Of a stretch of DNA of 64,000 nt, positions 57,530-64,000 are shown in pieces. The notes under the pieces are model-generated. The model did no database searches, was not told where the DNA came from, and saw nothing but the letters and a program-made list of their open reading frames with translations. Source of the stretch: Epiperipatus broadwayi (Eukaryota; Onychophora; Udeonychophora; Euonychophora; Peripatidae). The translations under genes and the position numbers were made by a program. Numbering within the stretch: the first letter of the stretch is position 1; each line of letters begins with the position of its first letter. The DNA lies in contig JAQFVV010000112.1 of assembly GCA_028023455.1 (NCBI GenBank), forward strand, positions 1,424,001 to 1,488,000, written 5' to 3'.

Positions 57530-58110
57530 AAGCATGTTGTTGTAAGGAAACAGGTTAAATCTTGTAACTAGCTGGTGGCAAATTCATTACTTGGAAAACA
57601 TGTTGAACAACATGGTCTGAGACAATTAGCTAAAGCTTTCCAGTCCAATCCAGGAAGTCGAGTCTACTTTAGTTTATTTGAAGACTCAACTTAAGCAATG
57701 TTGCGGGGATCCAATACTGAGGAGATTGATGGTTAAAGTTGTTTTCCACAGTAACTTGGATAGCTATATTTTGCTGAATGTTTTAAAAATATTTTTCAGT
57801 ACTCCAGTTACAACAGCCAGTATGATGATTTTATCTAGGGGAAGACTATCTTCTATGTGTGTCTAGGCACCATACCCACCAAAATGTCTGAAAAATGCAG
57901 TCGGATCCAGCAACTAATGCTGAAGTTTGCCAAAACCAACCAGTGCCTGCCTTAATAATGTCATAAAGGAAGAAATTGACAATGCTTTAAGAACTATCCA
58001 ACACCTACTGATACTATATTTTATGTAACATCACCGATATTGCTGGATTTCCTCTCTAACATCACCAGTGCCCAAGAAGAATAACTACCATGTTTGGAGG
58101 AATTAATGAA
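57530..58110. other. Unrecognised less AT-rich segment
   Basis: Composition is more balanced and homopolymers are fewer than in the surroundings. Only short frames are open (57678-57866). It could be a degraded retroelement, an untranslated exon or an old pseudogene; I cannot tell which. Confidence 0.3.
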
Positions 58111-58754
58111 GTCAAACGTAAATATATTAAAAGAATGATAACTACAAAAAATCATGTGGTAAGAAGTTATCATTATAGATATTATAAGGTCTTATACTTA
58201 AATATAAAATATCTTTTATTACCATTATATTTTATATTTTGTATATACATTAATAGTTGCAAATATATACTTAACAGTTTTTATTTGTGCATTGTTAATA
58301 AATTTAAGTAGTTTTTTTTTATTAATCCATTTAGTTTGTTGTAGCTTCTCGAACTTATTCCATATATAATGCTTTAAACATTCAACTCTGAGAAATCATG
58401 CAATCCAATGGGTGGACATGCAGGGATGGCAATAATAATTTGTAAATGATGATAATCGAAAGTTAATAAGTTTTCTAAATATAATTTTTTTCTTCAGAAG
58501 GTTTGCTGTCTTAAAGTTTCTTATATATATATATATATTGTAACATAAATAAAGTGACATCAAAAGATATTATTTAAGAATTATAAACAAATTATGAGCA
58601 AATTATTCTAGCAATGTATTATATGAAATCTATTATGGAAATCACGTGAAGTGAGTACACTAATAATTCAATAAAATATAACTCAGGTATACAGGCAGTA
58701 GGTTTTATCCACTTTCATTTCTTGGTTTGATGTTAAGTGCATGTTTAAACAAAT
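58111..58754. other. AT-rich non-coding spacer
   Basis: No feature recognised; a TA microsatellite lies near 58524. Confidence 0.4.
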
Positions 58755-58870
58755 ACTAAGTGAATATGGTCTAGAAGGGCGCCACTAGATTATCTGAATC
58801 TAGACACGGTTATATCCAATAACCTTTCACATGTACCGGGTTTGAATCCCTTCTTGGTACTTTATTTATA
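58755..58870 (+). mobile_element. tRNA-like SINE fragment
   Basis: ACCGGGTTTGAATCCCTTC is a good box B match, followed by TTTATTT. Upstream is GGGCGCCACTAGATTATCTG, similar in part to the GGGCGCCATCTAGG of the LTRs. No clear box A, so probably a fragment. Confidence 0.35.
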
Positions 58871-61800
58871 ATAAAATGGAAGATTTTGCTTTTTGAGCCA
58901 TATCACTATAAGCACTAATATTTAGGTAAAAGTAAAACATCTTTAAACCAAAGTGGAGTATACTAGACATAAATCATTTCTCAGATCTTAACATAACAAA
59001 TGTGTTTTAATATTTTATAAGTTCACTAGCTCAGATTATATATAACTAATTTAGGATGGCAATTCACTCATCCTTGCATGAAATAGATGATGGGATGTGG
59101 TTATAATAATACTAAGAAATCACTAAATATTATAAAATCAATATTTATTTATGGCCTTTAAACAGTTAAACAGCTCATTAATTAAAACGTTGATGATGAT
59201 GATATGATGATATAATAATAACGATAATGACAAGGGTTTCAACTACAGCTCTAGGACTAAGCCTAAACATAAAACTAAATTTTATGAAGAAATTCATAAT
59301 TATTGCTTAATTTTAGCATATTTACTTATATCTTAAATAACTAATATTCAACCATTGATGATATAATAATCACACTTAACAAAGACTACACTTAATGAAA
59401 TATATATCCTCGTTTAATAAAACAAACTAATATTTATTACTACAGTTCTAACATATACATAAAATTTTCTAGATAAATATGAAAATTGACATGAATAATA
59501 ATAATAATAATTGGTTATATAACAATCCTCAGATTAATTTTAAGTTCTTCCCCCTTTCCCTTCAAATGTATTTGTATTAGTTGTCAATTGACCATGAAAA
59601 GTATTTCAAGACAAAAAATATTATCTGCTCATTAACACACATACCTAAAAATCCAACATGTAAATAGAATAAAAAAATGTTAGTAAAATTGAAAGAGCAA
59701 GTTTTAGAAAAGAGTTTTAAATTATTTCCCCCTCCCTTCCAAGCCTAAATCTATATTAACTTGAAACAAAATAATCTAATATCCAATACTACTCATTATT
59801 TCAATTACCCCATTAAAAAATATCATTATTATCTGTTCACCCATAATAACAAAATATTATTAAAAAAACCAAAATAATAATAATATATAGTTAAAACTAA
59901 AATCATAACACCATAAAAAAAATTTTTTACATATTCATATTCTCTGTAAAATTAATAAACATATATTTTGATACATTCAAGATAATTTATGAAGCTCAAA
60001 GTTATTTTTAGTAAGACATTCTTTTTTTAATTGATCTGAATAGTCTTTAAAAGTTCTTTAAATCAAATATACCACTTTATTCTAAATGTTTATTAAGACT
60101 ATATCATAAAGAAAATAGATATAAAAAGTCATATTACCGATCTTTTTTGTGACGAATTTCCAAGGGTTCAAACTTGTCTTTATATCTTATATTTCTCAGC
60201 TACCATTTCCGTTTTACTGGGAACAATCTCTTTCTTGAGGTTGATAACTATTTGTGATGGTGACTCTATTGAGGTTATTTGCGTTAGTGGATAATTTGGA
60301 AATCATTATATTAATTTTTCTTTTCTGTCAAGCATGTGGATGAAATACAGCAGTTGTTTCCATTTGTAAATTTTTTGAGTTTAAAATCAGTTTTGTAACA
60401 ATTAATTGACTTGATGATTAATATTTATCAGTAGATTAATTCATCTTTTTGAATGCAGGTGAATGCTTTCTACTTCTATTAAAACATCTTATTTATCTGG
60501 TCAGTTGAAAGGTGTAGAATATTATTTTAGACACATCTTTCTTTCCTATGTGATGTGCAGCTTCCAGATGGTCAGGAAATGGAACATACATATAATTTTT
60601 CTAGCAAGGCTTTTTTTATATTTTCAGCATTAAATTTGATAGTTTAACAATCTCAATCAATCACAATAATAATAATCTAAGACAGCTTTTTATATCCAAT
60701 TTTTAGCTAACTTAACCAATCAGAGATAGCATCACTTGCTATTTTTGGACAAAGAGATCGGAATTAGATCTCTAATTTATTTTCAACTAAAGTATTTTTC
60801 AACTGAAAAGTTTAATCCTTTTTCCAGACACTTTTGTTTTAAAAAAAAAATAGACTCAATTCTTATTTCCTTTCTTTTGTTTTTTCTTTCTTTTTAACAT
60901 CCAGGTAACACTTCAAATCTTTGAGCTTCCTTCTTTAGATCTTGATAAGACAATTTCAAAAATTATAGCTCCAAAGTGACAATCATTTACAAAAAATTTA
61001 CTACAAAGATCGATATCTGATTAAACAGATTTCCTTTTTAACAAAAAAAATTGTACAAAAAAAAAATAATTTAACAGATTTAATACTTCCTTTTCTTTCA
61101 ATATTTAAGAAATGTAAAATTTTGTCTTTAATGTACACGACGCTCTTCATTCTTTCAAATCATTCATAAACTAACCTTAAATACTATAATTGCTAGCTTA
61201 GTAATTATAACCCAATTATTTAATTAAATCTGTAACTTTTAAATCCCACTTATAATTAAAGAAAAGCAAAATAAAAGTATAGAAAAAAATGTTAGAATTG
61301 ATCAAGCATAGGTTAGTTTTAAAGAAAATTAAAATGTTTAATATTTGAAATATAAAACAATTAAATAATTTACACATACATTGCCTATATGTATGCATTA
61401 TAACTTTGCTTTTTAAAGAAAAATTAAATATTAAATAGTTTAAATGTGTGTATTACCTTTCTATCAACACACAAACAAGTAAAGCATGTAATTGTTGACC
61501 CATTCTTTCTCTGTTTAAAGCTTTTAGAACTGGATCTTGTAGGGTTTAAACTTGGATGCCCTACAGCTTCATTTATGATTATATAAAAATGTGATGATGA
61601 TTTTGTTTTACACTTTCTTACATGCACATTACTATAAATTTAGCTAGTGACTAAATTGTAATGGCACAATATATATATTGAAACTGCAAAACAAATAAAA
61701 TATTTTTGGGAGGATTTGTACTTAGGTTAAAAATCATTATCATCGTTATCATATTAGTTAACATTAATATATATTTGAATTGAAGTATTTTATTCAAATT

Positions 61801-62091
61801 TTATTAACTATTCAACTTTCACCATCAAAACTTATTATCTGGTATATTTACCATGAGATATTTACCAGTACATAGATTTATATACTGATGATAAAATGAG
61901 AATACTCTATAATATATAGCTTTTTTTTTTAATTTAGAGTGTTGGAATTATAGCATAGCTACAGATATGCATTACTATAATTTTATACAAATCTAATATG
62001 ATAAAACTGAAAATATAACAAATTTCATTTCTTCTTCAGTTCCGCCATCTAATGTAAGACTGAGTAATCAATGGATGTCAACAATACTGAT
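58871..62091. other. AT-rich non-coding spacer
   Basis: About 3.2 kb. GAT-rich and AAT microsatellites (59190-59235 and 59498-59512). Open frames at 61216-61398 and 61424-61627 are low-complexity or unassigned. Confidence 0.45.
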
Positions 62092-63961
62092 GTGATGTGA
62101 TGTACTGTAACTTCTCCTTAAACGGTGTGAGGAATCTCTCAGCAACTATACCCAGAGAAACCTGTTAACCACTTTATCTTTCATTTCCCACTCTAAGTTT
62201 TTCCATATTCTGTTCCATCTCATTTCCACAACATAGTCTTTGTCAACTCTATGGCCTTTATATCTAAATCTCTCTTATCTTTTCCTAAACCCAGCATAAA
62301 AACCAATAATCTACTTTCTGTGTAATCACTTTTTTCATATTTATTCTTCCATAACTTCATTATTTGTACCCTTTCTGTTTTCAAGCATTTACATTCAATT
62401 AACAGATGCCTAATATTTTCTATTCCTTCCTTACACAATGTACAGACTAAATCACCCATATTTTTCCATTTACATGTATATTCTTTTGTTGCTAAAGATC
62501 CCGTTCGAGCCTTAAACAATAAACTACTTTCCTTACTATTATCATATATTAACTTGCACCTAATATTCTGTTTACTTCTATATGTATTTAAACTCTTTTT
62601 ACTCTCCATACTAGTTCTCCATCTCTCTAACTCCCTATTCTTTATTAATAAATCTATTCTTTTATCCCATTCCTTACTACTATAACACTCAACAATCCTC
62701 CTAACACAATCATCCCATCTTTTGTACAAATATACTGATATAAATTCTTTATCCAAATCTTTTACATACCACATTACCTTTCTCACCCATCCTGTTGCCT
62801 GCCCTTTACTCGTAACCCAATTAAATACTATTTTGGCTATTCTTTTATTATCCATAAACTGCAATCTACCAAAAATTTTCATTTTACTTTTTGCATCTCT
62901 CATATAAGAACTTGACCATCCCATTTCTCCTTGAATTGCCTCCCTTGCTGTCCATACATGTGCATCCAATGCATGTCTTCCTACTTCCATTTATACTTTT
63001 TCTAAGTAATTTAATACCCCTTTACTAACACATAACGCATCATTACCATATGTTAACCCTGCTATTGCAACTCCTTTCCACATAATTCTAGCTACATCAT
63101 ATTTATTATATGAAAACACTGTTAATTTCTTTATCAGTCCCTTTCTTTTCTTTGCTTAATTTATCAATTTTTTCTCCCATTCATCCAAACAATTTTTCTG
63201 ATTACTTAAGATAATTCCCAAATAACTATATCTATTCACCACACTTAACTTTATATCTCCCAATAAAAATTCTACAACTTTTTCCCCAGTATTAATCATC
63301 ATATTTTATTTTTCTTCACTAAATTTAAACCCCATCTCTTTACTCACCCTTGCACATCTCCTCAGCATAATTTCCATATCTTTTCTTCTTTCTGTACATA
63401 AAAATATATCCCCCATCCTCAAAAAAAAAAAGACCCGACAAAGTATATACTCCCTTAACACCTATTAATGTTATCTCTATCCCTCTTCTTATTCTTTCTA
63501 TTGCTCTTTCCATTTCACTCAAATACAACAAAAACAAAATAGATGACATAGGACATCCTTGCCTTAGTCCTACCCCATTTTTAATTTTAACTGATTCTAT
63601 ATTCTCTAATTGATATATATATAGTAATTATTTTCATATAATTTCTTAATAATATCTACTAAAGCTTTATCCATTCCTAAATTTGTTAAACTTATCCATA
63701 ATCTATTTCTATTTCCTCTATCATATGCCTTCTCTATATCTATAAAACTCATATATAACTGTCTACCTGAATTTCTACTCATATCCTTAAGTTGTGTAAC
63801 TACAAATAAACTATTTCCTATACGCCTATCTAATCTAAAACCTCATTGCATTCCCCTCACTTACATCCATTTTACAACTCTTCTAGCTACCATATATGAG
63901 AAAACTTTATATAAAACTGATGTTACCTATCACAGTCTATAATTATTTAACTTTCTATGAA
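62092..63961 (-). pseudogene. CR1-like LINE copy, 5'-truncated, minus strand
   Basis: Starts with the tail (TGATGTGATGTGATGTAC) and 3' hairpin, then the ORF2 C-terminal frame open from 62990 to 62220 with a finger (CTLCKEGIENIRHLLIEC). Further right the reverse transcriptase region is broken into short pieces, including a damaged motif B-to-C block at 63340-63549 where the catalytic FADD is lost. Similarity stops at about 63961, equal to position 13386 of the main LINE, where the sequence changes abruptly. The stop codon of the long frame is missing by eye, so the C-terminus is also altered. Inert. Confidence 0.78.
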
Positions 63962-64000
63962 ACTGAAGCAGGAGAAATAGAATTATTTAATCAAAAGTAT

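Overview
The window is 64 kb of AT-rich, repeat-dense eukaryotic DNA. I recognise no host protein-coding gene and no rRNA, tRNA gene or CRISPR array. Long poly-A/T runs, a CR1-type LINE, many tRNA-derived SINEs, foldback elements and hammerhead ribozyme repeats point to a metazoan. A mollusc, perhaps a coleoid cephalopod, is my best guess; this is inference from repeat style, not from a marker gene.

Layout. 1-9.9 kb: AT-rich spacer with a SINE (481-625), a palindromic foldback element (5519-5906) and a head-to-tail SINE array (6018-6545). 9.9-16.4 kb: a nearly full-length CR1-like LINE with duplicated 5' UTR, ORF1 (PHD plus SGNH esterase) and ORF2 (endonuclease plus reverse transcriptase), joined directly to a second 5'-truncated copy and enclosed by one target-site duplication. 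16.4-25 kb: spacer with palindromes, tandem repeats and a hammerhead ribozyme motif at 20385-20443. 25-35 kb: a nest of repeats made of two Tigger/pogo-like elements with TA target duplications, a ~1.1 kb terminal-inverted-repeat element, and several copies of a ~470-bp repeat carrying a type I hammerhead ribozyme. 35-47 kb: foldbacks, SINEs, a possible promoter plus non-coding exon, and a LINE 3' fragment. 49.8-54.6 kb: an LTR retroelement relic on the minus strand with 2.1-kb LTRs and only 541 bp inside. 54.6-64 kb: another hammerhead repeat copy, unrecognised sequence, and a degraded LINE copy on the minus strand running almost to the end.

The most interesting content is the hammerhead family. 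Six copies at five loci keep the CUGANGA...GAAA core, with compensatory changes in stems I and II. At 30.1-30.65 kb two same-strand hammerheads bound a 464-nt unit, the arrangement expected of retrozyme-type elements whose multimeric RNA is cut into monomers. A second, unrelated-looking hammerhead lies at 20.4 kb. The mobile elements show an order of events: a LINE 3' fragment lies inside a Tigger-like element, which in turn split a hammerhead repeat at the edge of its ribozyme. One LTR carries a 16-nt exact match to the Illumina TruSeq adapter where the sister LTR has an unrelated 7-base block, so that position is probably an assembly error.
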